From: Streptomyces sp. C10-9-1
GTDB lineage: Bacteria; Actinomycetota; Actinomycetes; Streptomycetales; Streptomycetaceae
Assembly: GCF_024497955.1 (NCBI RefSeq)
Contig: NZ_JANHKP010000001.1
Span: 434,001-498,000, forward strand
DNA length: 64,000 nt
Direction: 5' to 3'
Shown: piece by piece, positions 26,817 through 36,200 of the stretch
Numbering within the stretch: the stretch's first letter is position 1
Layout: each line of letters begins with the position of its first letter
Notes under the pieces: model-generated
Database searches by the model: none
The model's input: the letters and a program-made list of their open reading frames with translations, nothing else
Told to the model about the DNA's origin: nothing
Made by a program: the position numbers and the translations under genes

Positions 26817-27536
26817 TCACCGCGCCTCGGCCCCCGCGATGGCGGCGGGGAGTTCGGCGACCGAGCCGAGCACATGGGTGGCCCCGTGGGAGACCAGGCG
26901 CCCGCGGTCGTGGGCACCGGTGAGGACACCGGCCACGAGCCCGGCGCCCGCGCGGACACCGCTGAGCATGTCGTAGGCGGTGTCGCCGGCGACGGCGACG
27001 CGGGCCACGTCGTCCACGGCGCCGGTGCGCAGCAGGGCGGTCAGCACGAGGTCGGGGAAGGGCCTGCCGCGACCGCCGGCGTCCGCCGGGCACAGCGCCA
27101 GGTCGGCGAGGTCCCGCCAGCCGAGGGCGTCGAGCAGCGCCTCCTGGGTGGCACGGCCGAAGCCGGTGGTGAGGACGACGGTGCGGCCCTGCTCCCGCAG
27201 GCCGCGGACGGTGTCGGCGGCGCCGGGGACGGGGGTGACGGCGCCGGCGGCGAGAAGCCCGGCGTAGGACTCCTCGAAGGCGGTGGTGGCCCGGCGGGCC
27301 TTGGCCTCGTCCCCCGCGAAGAGGTGCCGGAAGACGGAGATCTTGGACTCGCCCATGGTGGCGCGGACGTGCGGGAGCAGGGGTGCGGGGTCCTCGCCCA
27401 GGCGCCGCGCGGCGTCCGCGAAGGCCCGTTCGACGAGACCCCCGTCGGAGACGGTGGTCCCGGCCATGTCGAGGACGACGAGGCCGACGGCGGCGCACGG
27501 GGCGGTGGCGGAGGGGACGGGGTTCACGGGGTTCAC
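26817..27536 (-). CDS. Phosphonatase-like HAD hydrolase
   Basis: A 239-residue HAD-superfamily enzyme. Motif I is VVLDMAGTTVSDGG, with a cap domain inserted after it (about 35-95). Motif II is VVLTTGFGRATQ, and motif III/IV is RPFPDLVLTALL followed by VAVAGDTAYDMLSGVRAGAG. The MAGTT form with a downstream helical cap is that of the phosphonatase-like (PhnX-related) subgroup, which cleaves C-P bonds of phosphonoaldehydes. The GTG start overlaps the stop of the upstream FAD oxidoreductase as GTGA. These two families are known to be gene neighbours and are proposed to act in sequence: oxidative deamination of an aminophosphonate, then C-P cleavage. The exact substrate is not determined here. Confidence 0.85.
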   Translation of the reverse strand: MNPVNPVPSATAPCAAVGLVVLDMAGTTVSDGGLVERAFADAARRLGEDPAPLLPHVRATMGESKISVFRHLFAGDEAKARRATTAFEESYAGLLAAGAVTPVPGAADTVRGLREQGRTVVLTTGFGRATQEALLDALGWRDLADLALCPADAGGRGRPFPDLVLTALLRTGAVDDVARVAVAGDTAYDMLSGVRAGAGLVAGVLTGAHDRGRLVSHGATHVLGSVAELPAAIAGAEAR

Positions 27537-28654
27537 CAGCCCAGTTCGTTCGCGGTGGTCTCGGCGATGGCGGGAGCGCAGGTCATGCCGCGGCCGCCGG
27601 GCCCGGTCACCAGCCACACACCGTCACGGACACGCTGGCGGTGGACGATCCGGGCGGGGTCCGTGCACTGCGCGTACACCCCTGCCCAGCGGCGGCGCAC
27701 GGGAGGCAGCGGACGCCCGAGGAATCCGCCCGCGACACCGGCGAGGTGCTCGTAGGGCTCCTCCTCCGTGTCGAAGGCGAAGGGCTCCTCGTACGCGTGG
27801 GTGTCGCCGACGGTGAGCCCCCCGTCGAGCCGCTGGACCATCAGCAGCTGCATGCGGTGGGCGGCGGGGACGGCTTCCTGCGGCTGGACGGCGTCGAGGG
27901 TCCGGGCGTCGTAGGCGGGGTAGTAGCGGAAGCTGTCGGCGTCGGCGACGGAGGTGGGCAGCGGCTCGCCGAGCGGGGCGGTCTGCATCATCTGAAGGCG
28001 GACGCGGCGGACCGGGACCTCCCCGGCCAGGTCGCGGACGAGGCCGCCGAGCCGGGCGCCGGTGCACAGCAGCACCGTGTCGCCGCGGTGGACCTCGCCG
28101 TGGTCGTCGCGGACGGCGCACTCCCCGACGGCCTCGCGCACCTCGCGGCCGGGGAGGAAGGTGTACCGCCCGGTGGCCCGGAGCACCCGGCGCAGGGCGA
28201 GCTGGGCGGTGCGCGGCTCCACGGCGGCGTCCCGGGAGCAGTGCAGCGCGGCCCGGAACCCGCCGCGCAGGGCGGGGTTGACCGCCCTGGCCCGTTCCGC
28301 GGTGAGCAGGGTGAAGCCGCGGTCGGCCGCGTCGGGGCGGGCCGCGGCGGCCTCCGCGACGGCGTGCTCCGCCTCGGTGCGCACGGGAGTGAGGGAGCCG
28401 TTGGGCCGGAAGCCGAGCGCCGGGACGCGGCGGCCGATCTCCTCCCACAGTTCGCGGGCGCGCAGGGCGGTCCCCAGTTCCCGGCCTCCGGCGCGCCCGC
28501 TGACCCAGATCTGCCCGAAGTTGCGGCAGGAGGCGCCCCGGGCCTCCTGTTCCCTTTCGAGGTGGACGACTTCATGGCCGCGCTCCAGGGCGTGCCAGGC
28601 GTGCAGGGTGCCGAGCACCCCCGCTCCGACGATGACGACTCGCTGTGTTCTCAC
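27533..28654 (-). CDS. FAD-dependent oxidoreductase, HpnW-type (proposed aminophosphonate oxidase)
   Basis: A 373-residue DAO-family flavoprotein. The start GTG 28654 directly precedes the dinucleotide-binding motif RVVIVGAGVLGTLHAWHALERG. A CRNFGQIWVSGR segment follows the FAD-binding strand, and the C-terminus carries GVWLVTGPGGRGMTCAPAIAE, the second FAD contact region. The overall form matches the clade found beside phosphonatase-like hydrolases, proposed to oxidise aminoethylphosphonate-type compounds to the aldehyde with loss of ammonia and formation of H2O2. The gene overlaps the HAD gene by 4 nt and follows the GntR gene by 141 nt. An amino-acid oxidase role is the alternative. Confidence 0.8.
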   Translation of the reverse strand: MRTQRVVIVGAGVLGTLHAWHALERGHEVVHLEREQEARGASCRNFGQIWVSGRAGGRELGTALRARELWEEIGRRVPALGFRPNGSLTPVRTEAEHAVAEAAAARPDAADRGFTLLTAERARAVNPALRGGFRAALHCSRDAAVEPRTAQLALRRVLRATGRYTFLPGREVREAVGECAVRDDHGEVHRGDTVLLCTGARLGGLVRDLAGEVPVRRVRLQMMQTAPLGEPLPTSVADADSFRYYPAYDARTLDAVQPQEAVPAAHRMQLLMVQRLDGGLTVGDTHAYEEPFAFDTEEEPYEHLAGVAGGFLGRPLPPVRRRWAGVYAQCTDPARIVHRQRVRDGVWLVTGPGGRGMTCAPAIAETTANELGW

Positions 28655-28729
28655 ACCCCGAACGCTCGACGCGCGGGGTGTCCCGGCCGGATCGCGGGGG
28701 CGGCCGTCCGGTGAACGGGCCGTCACGTT

Positions 28730-28741
28730 TGGACCAGACCC
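28730..28741. promoter_or_regulatory. Candidate GntR operator upstream of the oxidoreductase
   Basis: TGGACCAGACCC (reverse GGGTCTGGTCCA) matches 9 of 12 positions of the HutC/DasR-type palindrome TGGTCTAGACCA. It sits between the regulator gene and the first catabolic gene, about 75 nt before its start. Confidence 0.35.
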
Positions 28742-28795
28742 GTTACTTTTCCGTGATCGACGGGGAGCGCGGAGGAGGCGGCCCGGCTCGGGCCG

Positions 28796-29554
28796 TCAGC
28801 CGTCCAGCCGGGTGGTGAAGCTGAAGCGGTCCCCCCGGTACAGCGTCCGGACCCTCTCCAGCGGCCGCCCGCCCGCGTCCCGGGAGAGCCGGTGCAGCAG
28901 CAGCATCGGCAGCGCCGGCGGGGTGCCGACGAGAAGCGCCTCGCGCGGCGTGGCGAGCACGGTCTCGATGCGCTCCTCGGCGCCTCCGAGGGCCAGCCCC
29001 GGCCGCTCGCGGAGAAAGGCGTAGAAGGAGGAGTCGGGGTCGAACTCCTCGTCGAGGCGGGGCACTCGGGCGACGGCGACATAGGTGCTCTCCAGCCCGA
29101 TCCGCTCGTCGTCGGCGAGCAGCACGCGCTCCATGTGCCACACGCCCTCCCCCTCGGGCAGGTCCAGCTCGGCGGCGAGCGGGCCCGCGGCGGCGAGGCG
29201 CTCCAACCCGATCAGCGTGCGGCCGGGGCGGCGGCCCTGGCGACGGACGCCCTCGGTGTAGCTGGAGAGGGAGAGCGGCTGCTCCAGCTTCGGCCCCGCC
29301 ACGACCGTGCCGCGCCCCTGCCGCCGGAGGCGGCCTTCCAGGACGAGTTCGCGCAGCGCCTGGCGCAGGGTCTCGCGGGAGACCCCGTAGCGGACGGCCA
29401 GGTCGCGCTCGGCGGGCAGGGCACCGCCCTCGCCCAGCCCGTCGACGAGGGCGACGAGATGCGCCTTGACGGCGTAGTACCTGGGGACGCGGCCGTGCTC
29501 CGGGATGCCGGAGCGCACGGGGGCGCCGGGACTGGTGTCGTGCGGTTGCTCCAC
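28796..29554 (-). CDS. GntR-family regulator with UTRA domain
   Basis: A 252-residue protein. A winged helix-turn-helix (about 25-90) contains LPAERDLAVRYGVSRETLRQ and the wing RRQGRGTVVA. A UTRA effector-binding domain follows (about 110-250), with GVWHMERVLLADDERIGLE and a terminal YRGDRFSFTTRL strand. UTRA members of the HutC subfamily bind small metabolites. The start GTG 29554 has AGGA 9 nt upstream; a longer open frame upstream is GC-rich shadow. It is the first gene of the minus-strand phosphonate-type cluster and its likely local repressor, with phosphonate regulators of the same subfamily as precedent. Confidence 0.85.
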   Translation of the reverse strand: MEQPHDTSPGAPVRSGIPEHGRVPRYYAVKAHLVALVDGLGEGGALPAERDLAVRYGVSRETLRQALRELVLEGRLRRQGRGTVVAGPKLEQPLSLSSYTEGVRRQGRRPGRTLIGLERLAAAGPLAAELDLPEGEGVWHMERVLLADDERIGLESTYVAVARVPRLDEEFDPDSSFYAFLRERPGLALGGAEERIETVLATPREALLVGTPPALPMLLLHRLSRDAGGRPLERVRTLYRGDRFSFTTRLDG

Positions 29555-30142
29555 GGGGCGGATCCTGCCGGACCCGGGTGAACGGGCGGTGCCGCGGGGG
29601 CCGCGCACGCGGGCGCGGCGACGGGGCGGGAGGACCCCGGGGATCGCGAGGCGCCGTCCGCGGGGCGGTGCGGAAGCCCGTCCGCTGCGGGCTCCGGGGA
29701 TGTGAGTTCGCTCACCGGACACCCCGTCACACCGCGGGGTGTGACCTGACCGTGCATCAGAACCCGCCGCGGCCCGTCTGGCCGAGATCCGAGGGCGCAC
29801 CCGCCGGGCGGTCCCCCTCCCCCGGGACTCCCCCGCACCCCCTCCGAGCCGCCACGGGCCCGGCAGGACGGCGGTCCGGGCCCCGGGGGGCGCCCGTCCC
29901 GGCAGGGGCGCGGACGGTTCGCGACACGAGCGGCGAAGTGTCCGAAACTATCGGCTCAGGGCATGTGCCACCGCAATCACGGAGGTCGGCGGACCAAGAG
30001 TTCCCTATCGCTTAGCGATCCGTATACCGGGACAGGTCCATACCAATACCCGTAGGTGTGTGATCATGAGCGCCGCCAGGTGAACCAGGTACACAGCGTC
30101 GTGTGCTGGACATTTCGATCCACGCTCGACTGGAGAGCCCTT
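29555..30142. other. Divergent intergenic region, 588 bases
   Basis: Nothing supportable as a gene. Frames here are Arg/Pro/Gly shadows. The part from about 29930 to 30110 is less GC-rich and probably contains the glycosyltransferase promoter. No clear repeat or RNA structure was recognised. Confidence 0.45.
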
Positions 30143-31357
30143 ATGGCATTGACAGGGGAAGCCCTGCTCGATTCCGCGGAAGACCTTCCCGGCGGCGCAG
30201 CCGCCACCGGGACCACGACCCAGGCGGCGACCGCCCGCACGGCGGAGCGGACGTTGCCGAACGCACATCGCGAACCACTCCACGACACCGTCGTCGTGAT
30301 CCCGGCCCGGAACGAGGAGGCCGAAGTCCTCGGCTCCCTGGAGTCCCTGGCCGCCCAGACGCACCGGCCCGACCTGATCCTGGTCGTGGTCAACAACTCG
30401 ACGGACGGCACCGAGCGGATCGCCCGCGAGTTCGCCGGGCGCCCCGGCGCTCCGCGGACCCGGGTGCTGTCCCTGCCCAGCAACCCCCACAAGAAGGCCG
30501 GGGCGCTCAACCACGGCCTCGCCCGCCTCGCGGAGGAGGGCGGGAACCTGACCGGCGCCGCCCGCTACGTCCTCGTCATGGACGCCGACACCTCGCTGCA
30601 CCCCCGTTTCCTCCAGCGGGCCAGGATGGTCCTGGAGTCCGACCCGCAGCTGGGCGGCGTGAGCGCCACCTGCTACGGCCGCAGCGGGCTGTGGCGGACC
30701 CCCTGGCAGCGCTACCTCGCGGGCATGCAGATCATCGAGTACGGGCGGTACGCCCACACCCGCTCCCGCAGCGGCCTGCACACGATGGCGGGCGCCGGGT
30801 CGTTCTACCGCTCGGCGGCCCTGCAGCACCTCATCGACGCCCGCGGGGAGGTGTTCTGGCAGCACAGCGGCAACCTGGTCGAGGACTACGAGACCACACT
30901 GTCGCTGAAGGAGGCCGGCTGGCGGGTGACGGCCAACCAGTACTGCGTCGCCTACACCGACCTGATGCCCGCCCTGGGCGACCTGGTGCGCCAGCGGGAG
31001 CGGTGGGTGCGCGGCACGCTGGACATCATGCGCCAGCGCGGCTGGACGCGGCACACACGGCTGTCGATCGTCCAGTACGTCCTCGGGCTGCTCGGCTTCG
31101 CCTACAGCCTCGGCTGGGTCGCCGTCTGGGCGGCGCAGTCGGTCGCCCAGGGGCAGCCCGCCGGGGACCCGCTCTGGCTGCTGCTCCTGCTCGCCTGGTC
31201 GCTGTTCTCCGCGGTCCGGGTGGCCCCCCTGGGCTGGAAGGCCATGCTGGTGTGCGCGCTGCTCCTGCCGGAACTGGTCTTCCAGTTCATCCGGACCTAC
31301 TGGATGGGCACCTCCCTGTGGCGCTCCTACACCTCGGGGGCCGCGACATGGGCGTGA
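30143..31357 (+). CDS. Membrane-bound family 2 glycosyltransferase
   Basis: A 404-residue processive-type GT2. The start is ATG 30143 behind GGAGA. The catalytic domain opens TVVVIPARNEEAEVLGSLES, carries VVVNNSTDGT, the DxD motif YVLVMDADTSLHP, the acceptor-site Asp in NLVEDYETTLSLKEAGW and the terminal QRERWVRGTLDIM (Q/RxxRW). That is the full D, DxD, ED, QxxRW set of cellulose, chitin and hyaluronan-type synthases. Three or four transmembrane helices follow from about residue 320. It probably makes a beta-linked surface polysaccharide or glycolipid from a UDP-sugar. The product cannot be assigned. A small membrane gene overlaps its end. Confidence 0.85.
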   Translation: MALTGEALLDSAEDLPGGAAATGTTTQAATARTAERTLPNAHREPLHDTVVVIPARNEEAEVLGSLESLAAQTHRPDLILVVVNNSTDGTERIAREFAGRPGAPRTRVLSLPSNPHKKAGALNHGLARLAEEGGNLTGAARYVLVMDADTSLHPRFLQRARMVLESDPQLGGVSATCYGRSGLWRTPWQRYLAGMQIIEYGRYAHTRSRSGLHTMAGAGSFYRSAALQHLIDARGEVFWQHSGNLVEDYETTLSLKEAGWRVTANQYCVAYTDLMPALGDLVRQRERWVRGTLDIMRQRGWTRHTRLSIVQYVLGLLGFAYSLGWVAVWAAQSVAQGQPAGDPLWLLLLLAWSLFSAVRVAPLGWKAMLVCALLLPELVFQFIRTYWMGTSLWRSYTSGAATWA

Positions 31358-31545
31358 CGCGCACCCTCTCCGCACTGGGGCCCCTCGGGCTGGTCTTCCT
31401 CGGCATCAGCCTGGCGATCCTGCTGTTCAGCGTCGCCTGCTACCTGGCCTCGTTCGCCCGCAGGCGGCGCGACGCCCGCGCCGTGCACGAGCGCGCGGGG
31501 CGGCCCCCCGCCGTGTTCCCCTCCCGCGAGCCGTCGCCGCGGTGA
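31348..31545 (+). CDS. Small membrane protein overlapping the glycosyltransferase gene
   Basis: A 65-residue protein with one hydrophobic helix (LGLVFLGISLAILLFSVACY) and a basic, cytosolic Arg-rich tail. Its ATG lies inside the glycosyltransferase gene (10-nt overlap); a GTG start 6 nt later would give a GTGA overlap. It is likely a small accessory subunit of the glycosyltransferase. The family is not recognised. Confidence 0.6.
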   Translation: MGVTRTLSALGPLGLVFLGISLAILLFSVACYLASFARRRRDARAVHERAGRPPAVFPSREPSPR

Positions 31546-31554
31546 GGTCCGCCC

Positions 31555-31590
31555 CCGGGCGGGGCGGGGCCCGGCCCCCGCCCCGCCCGG
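31555..31590. terminator. Strong GC hairpin terminator
   Basis: A perfect 15-bp inverted repeat (CCGGGCGGGGCGGGG at 31555-31569 with 31576-31590) encloses a 6-nt loop. It is directly after the small membrane protein gene and separates it from the five-gene operon. Confidence 0.85.
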
Positions 31591-31665
31591 TGACCGGCCG
31601 ACGGCCCCGGACCGGCCGTCGCCGGACCGGCCCCTACCGGATCGGGTGAACTGTTCCCGAACCCC

Positions 31666-31694
31666 TGGGTGAGCACGTACCCCTGTGCTAGCGT
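31666..31694 (+). promoter_or_regulatory. Possible promoter of the five-gene conflict operon
   Basis: TAGCGT at 31689-31694 is a common actinomycete -10 form and lies 63 nt before the hydrolase start. TGGGTG at 31666-31671, 17 nt upstream, is only a weak -35. A short palindrome GAACTGTTC lies just before it (near 31649-31657). Confidence 0.3.
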
Positions 31695-31757
31695 CCAGGC
31701 CGCGATCGCACCCCAACGGGTGGACGGACAGCGGTCGTTGACACACGGGGGCAGGGC

Positions 31758-33206
31758 ATGAACGCATCGCCGGCATCGGCACCCGAACGCCTGCTGCACG
31801 ACGCGGTGGTCGTCGTCCCGGGCATCATGGGCAGCACGCTGCGGGACACCGAGACGGACACCCCGTTATGGGGCGTGGGAAGCATCCTCGGGTACTCCGC
31901 GCGCCTGCACGCCGACCGGCTGCGCGCGCTGCGGGTCACCGACGCCGAACGCGGCGGGGCGGTCCGGGTCGAGGCCACCGGACTGCTGGGCGTCGCGGAC
32001 TGGCTCCCGGGCCTCGGCGGGGCCCAGCCGTACGGCGAGCTGGTCTCCCGGCTCCGCCGCGAGGCCCTGGACCGGGCCGCCGTGACCGCCTTCCCCTACG
32101 ACTGGCGGCTGTCGGTCGAGCACAACGGCGCCCTGCTGGCCGCCGCCGTCCGCGAGCACCTCGCCGCCTGGCGCTCCCACGGCGCCCACCGCCGCCACCT
32201 GTCCGAGCACCCCGAGGCCGGTCCGGCCAAGGCCGTCATCGTCGCCCACTCCATGGGCGGGCTCCTCGCCCGCGAGGTGGTGCGGGACGAGGAGGCGGCC
32301 GCCGAGGTACGCACGGTCATGACCGTGGGCACCCCCTTCGGCGGCTCGGTGAAGGCCGCCGTGATGCTCAACTCGGGCCGCGGCGCACCGCTCGGCCTGC
32401 CGCCCGGCGTCCTGCGCGAGGTGACCCCGACCATGCCGGGGCTCTACGACCTCCTGCCCGGCTACCGCTGCCGCGAGGAGGACGGGGACATGCACGCGCC
32501 CGGGGTGGACGACATCGTGGCCCTGGGAGGCCGCCGCGACCTCGCCGAGGCCAGCACCGCCTGGCGGTCGAGCCGCTCCGGCACCCTGCTCCCGGACCAT
32601 GTGATGGTCGTCGGCATCGGCCAGCGCACCTGGCAGAGCTACCGCATGCAGGGCACGGCCGCCGTCGCCCAGCGGTACATGCTCCGCCGCGACGGCGAGC
32701 GCCCCCTGCTGGACGGCGACGGCAGGCCGCGGTGCGAGGACCGCACCGGGGACGGCACCGTCTACCAGTTCGCCGCCCATCTGCCGGGCTCCGGCGCACG
32801 GCCCGTGCACGTGTACCAGGAGCACGGCGCCCTGGTCCGCAGCGCCTCCGTCGTCGACCTGGCCCGCGGCCTGCTGCGCGGGCTGCGCCACACCGACGGG
32901 CTCGGGGCGATGCTCGGCGGGGAGGGCTTCGGCCTGCACGTGCCCGAATGGGTCGCCGAGGACGAGCCGTTCACGGTCGAGGTGAGCGGTCTGGACCACG
33001 GCGCCGCGGACCCGGAGTGCACGGTCCGGGAGATCGGCGGCCTGGAGAGGGTCGGCCACCCTGGGCTGAGGCCGCTGCGCGGCACCCGGTCCTCCTGGTC
33101 GGCGCTCCACCGCACCGACGGGCCCGGGCTGTACGAGGTGGAGGTGCGCGGCGGGGCGGAGCCCTTACGCCGCCTGGTGGCGGTCCTCGCGGCGGTGCCC
33201 GGCTGA
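31758..33206 (+). CDS. LCAT-like alpha/beta hydrolase (esterase/lipase), first gene of the conflict operon
   Basis: A 482-residue cytosolic hydrolase. The oxyanion region is VVVVPGIMGSTLRD, the nucleophile Ser is in AVIVAHSMGGLLARE (near residue 166), the acid residue probably in CEDRTGDGTVYQFAA, and the catalytic His in HVYQEHGALVRS. This is the lecithin:cholesterol acyltransferase/lipase arrangement. A C-terminal beta-rich domain (about 395-480) with EPFTVEVSGLDHG follows. No signal peptide is present, unusual for a lipase and consistent with an intracellular membrane-attacking effector. Its stop lies 4 nt before the caspase-NTPase gene, so it is co-translated with the system. The substrate is inferred to be membrane lipid, not shown. 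Confidence 0.8.
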   Translation: MNASPASAPERLLHDAVVVVPGIMGSTLRDTETDTPLWGVGSILGYSARLHADRLRALRVTDAERGGAVRVEATGLLGVADWLPGLGGAQPYGELVSRLRREALDRAAVTAFPYDWRLSVEHNGALLAAAVREHLAAWRSHGAHRRHLSEHPEAGPAKAVIVAHSMGGLLAREVVRDEEAAAEVRTVMTVGTPFGGSVKAAVMLNSGRGAPLGLPPGVLREVTPTMPGLYDLLPGYRCREEDGDMHAPGVDDIVALGGRRDLAEASTAWRSSRSGTLLPDHVMVVGIGQRTWQSYRMQGTAAVAQRYMLRRDGERPLLDGDGRPRCEDRTGDGTVYQFAAHLPGSGARPVHVYQEHGALVRSASVVDLARGLLRGLRHTDGLGAMLGGEGFGLHVPEWVAEDEPFTVEVSGLDHGAADPECTVREIGGLERVGHPGLRPLRGTRSSWSALHRTDGPGLYEVEVRGGAEPLRRLVAVLAAVPG

Positions 33207-33210
33207 CGCG

Positions 33211-36200
33211 ATGAGCCCGGAGTTCACGCCCCGCCCCGGGGCGTCCGCCCCTCCGCCGCACCTGCGGCCGGGGACGGTCCCGCACCCCGCCGCCCCGCCC
33301 GGCGCGCCGTCCTTCGGCGCCCGCGCCCATCCCCTCCCGGCCCAGGACGACGGCGAGGTCGCCGACTCCTTCGACGTCCACGCCCTTCCGGTCGGACCGG
33401 TGAGCTGCTACCCGGAGGTGGACACCCGCGGCGAGGCGGACCGGGTCACGGCCGTGCTGCGGCGCCTGGGCGGCCGGCCCGCGCCCGGTCCCGGCGGGCG
33501 TCCCGGGCCTGCCCTGCTGCACTCGCTGTCCGAGGCGGACGACGCCCTGGCCCGCTGGGCCGGTGAGTACGGCGACCGGGCGGCGCGCCCCTCGGTCCTG
33601 CTCTGGATCGGACACGGGGTCGCGCAGCGGTCCGGTCCGGCGCTGCTGGTCCCCGCGGGCGCGGGCCGCCGGGACGACGCCCGGGTGACCCCGGACCTGG
33701 TCGCCCACCACCTCCACCGCGAGCAGCAGCTCCGCGACACCGAGGAGGGCCACTGGGCCGTCGTGGTGATCGAGGCCTGCAACGCGGCCGGCTTCGCCAA
33801 GGAGCTCAACGCCCGCCTCCTCACCCGGGACCTCTCGCCCTGCTCCCTGCTGCTCGTGGGCTCGGGCAGGCCCGCCGCCCAGGGCTACCTGGGCGCCTTC
33901 CGCGCGGCGCTGGAGGGCTACCTGGACGAGGTGACCTGCCGCGACGAGGTGTTCAGCCTCCGGGATTTGCAGTGCCGGCTGAAGGGCCGCCAGGTCTGGG
34001 CGGAGATCATCGGAGAGGAGACCGCCCGGGAGCTGCGGTTGCGGCTGCGCGACCGGGTCCCCCTCGCCGGTGCCGTCACGGTGGCCGAACAGCGGCGCCT
34101 CCAGGCCGAGTTCGACGGAGCGCCGGAGCGCTCGGCCTTCGAGCACGCCGCCGTCGGGCCCGGCTTCCTGGAGGTGGTCCCGGACTTCACCGGCCGCACG
34201 GCCGCCCTGGACGCCGTCTCCGCGTGGTACGCGGACCCGGGCGCACCACCCGTGCTCGTCGTCACCGGCCCGCCCGGAACGGGCAAGTCGGCCCTGCTCG
34301 GCGAGGTGCTGCACCGCTTCGCCGCCACGGCCCGCAGCTCCCCGGACCGGGCCCGGATCGGTGCGGTGCTGCGCCTGACCGGGAGCACCCCGGAGGACGT
34401 GTCCGGGCAGCTCGCCCGGGCGCTCGGCGCCCCGCTCCCCCGCGCCCCGGAGCCCTCCGCCGCGGGCCCGGGGGACGGCGAGCGGGAGGGGCTGCGGCGC
34501 CGCCTCGCCGACCGCGCCGCGCCGACCGCGCCGGCCCTGGTCATGGCCGACGCCCTGGACGAGGCCCGCGACCCGGTACGGGTGGGCGCCCTGCTGAGGG
34601 AGCTGACCGAGGCGGCGGGCGTCCGGCTGGTCGTGGGCACCCGCCCCAGGCCCTACGGGGAAGAGGGCACCGGCGGGGCCCGGCTGGACCTGCGGGCCGT
34701 CCTCGGCTCCACCACGGGCCGGGCCCGCGTCCTCGAACTGGCCGCCGACCCCGACGCGGCGGCGGACTACGCCGCCGACGGCGTGCGCCGCATCCTCGGG
34801 GAGCACCCGGTGCAGGACGCGGCCCGGGCGGAGGCCGCCGTCGGGCGGGTGCGCCGGGCGGTCCACGCGCATGTCGCCGGCGGGTCCTGGCAGTTCCTCC
34901 AGGCGGCCCTGGCCGTGCGGGAGCTGGAGCAGCGCCCCGGACTCCTCGCGGGGGACGAAGCCTCCGCGGCCGGGCTGGAGCAGGTCCTGGCCAGGGACCG
35001 CACCGGGCTCTTCGGCGCCGCGCTCGACCGCATCACGAAGGGTCTGCCCGCCGCCCGGCCGCTGCTGGCCGCCCTCGCGCTCGGGCAGGGCCGCGGGCTG
35101 CCGCGCGCCGACGGCGTGTGGGTCCAGGCGGCGGCGGGCATCGCGGGCGGGGCCGACACCCCCGGCAACGAGGACGCCTCGCTCCTGCTGAGCCGGGCCG
35201 CGGCCTATGTGCTGCTGGACGGGGAGGACCGGCGCAGCGTCTACCGGCTCGGCCACCGCACCTACGCCGAGCAGCTCCAGGCGGCGACCACGGCGGAGGA
35301 GCGCCTGGGCATGCTGGGCGCGCTGCTGGAGCTGGCGGACCGCCAGTGCGCGGCCGGGCAGCCCGTCAGCCCGCATCTGCGGACCCGGCTCGCCCAGTAC
35401 GCCGCCGACTGCGGCGCGCCGGGCTGGAAGGCGCTCGCCGGGCACCCCGCGGTGCTGGACCGGCTTCCCGTGGCCGCCCTGGGGGCCCTGGCGCTGGCCC
35501 CGGGCGGGCGGCGGGGCGTGGCGGCGGCCGCCGAGCTCCCCGCAGAGCTGCTGGGCACCGTCGCCTCGGCCCACCTGATCGACCGGGCGGGCCCCGGGGA
35601 CCGGCCCGGGCTGCGCCAGCTGGGCGGGCTGCGGGCCACCGGCCGGCTGCACCCGGCCGGGTCCGGGGCCGCCTGGGAGGTGTGCTGGGGGCGGCTGCGT
35701 CCCGCGCCCCCGCACCTGACCCTCGACACCCCGGACGGCGGGGTGTCTGCGCTCGCCGCCCGGCCCTCGGCGCCGTGGCTGGCCACCGGCTCGCTCGACG
35801 GGACGGTGGTGGTCTGGACCCCGTGGACCACGCACCGGCCCGCGCTGCTGCTGCGCGGCCACGACCGCCCGGTGACCGCGCTGGCCGCCCACGGCGGGCC
35901 GGAGGGGCCGGGCGTGCTGCTCGCGGCCTACGACGACCGCACCCTGCACCGGTGGGACACCGGTGCGCCCGAGTGCGCGCCGGCGGCCCTCGCCTCGCCG
36001 GAGGCGGTCCGGGTGCTGGTCGCCCTGCCCGACGGCAGCGGGCGGTTCGCCGCCGCCGGGGACCGCGGCCACCTCGCCCTGCTGGGACCCGGTCCCGGGT
36101 CGGTGCGGACGGTTCCCGGCCCGGCGGCCTCGGACGTGGTCGGACTGGTCCCGCTGCCCGGGCCGGGCGGCGGGCAGTGGCTGGCCGCCGCCCACCGGTC

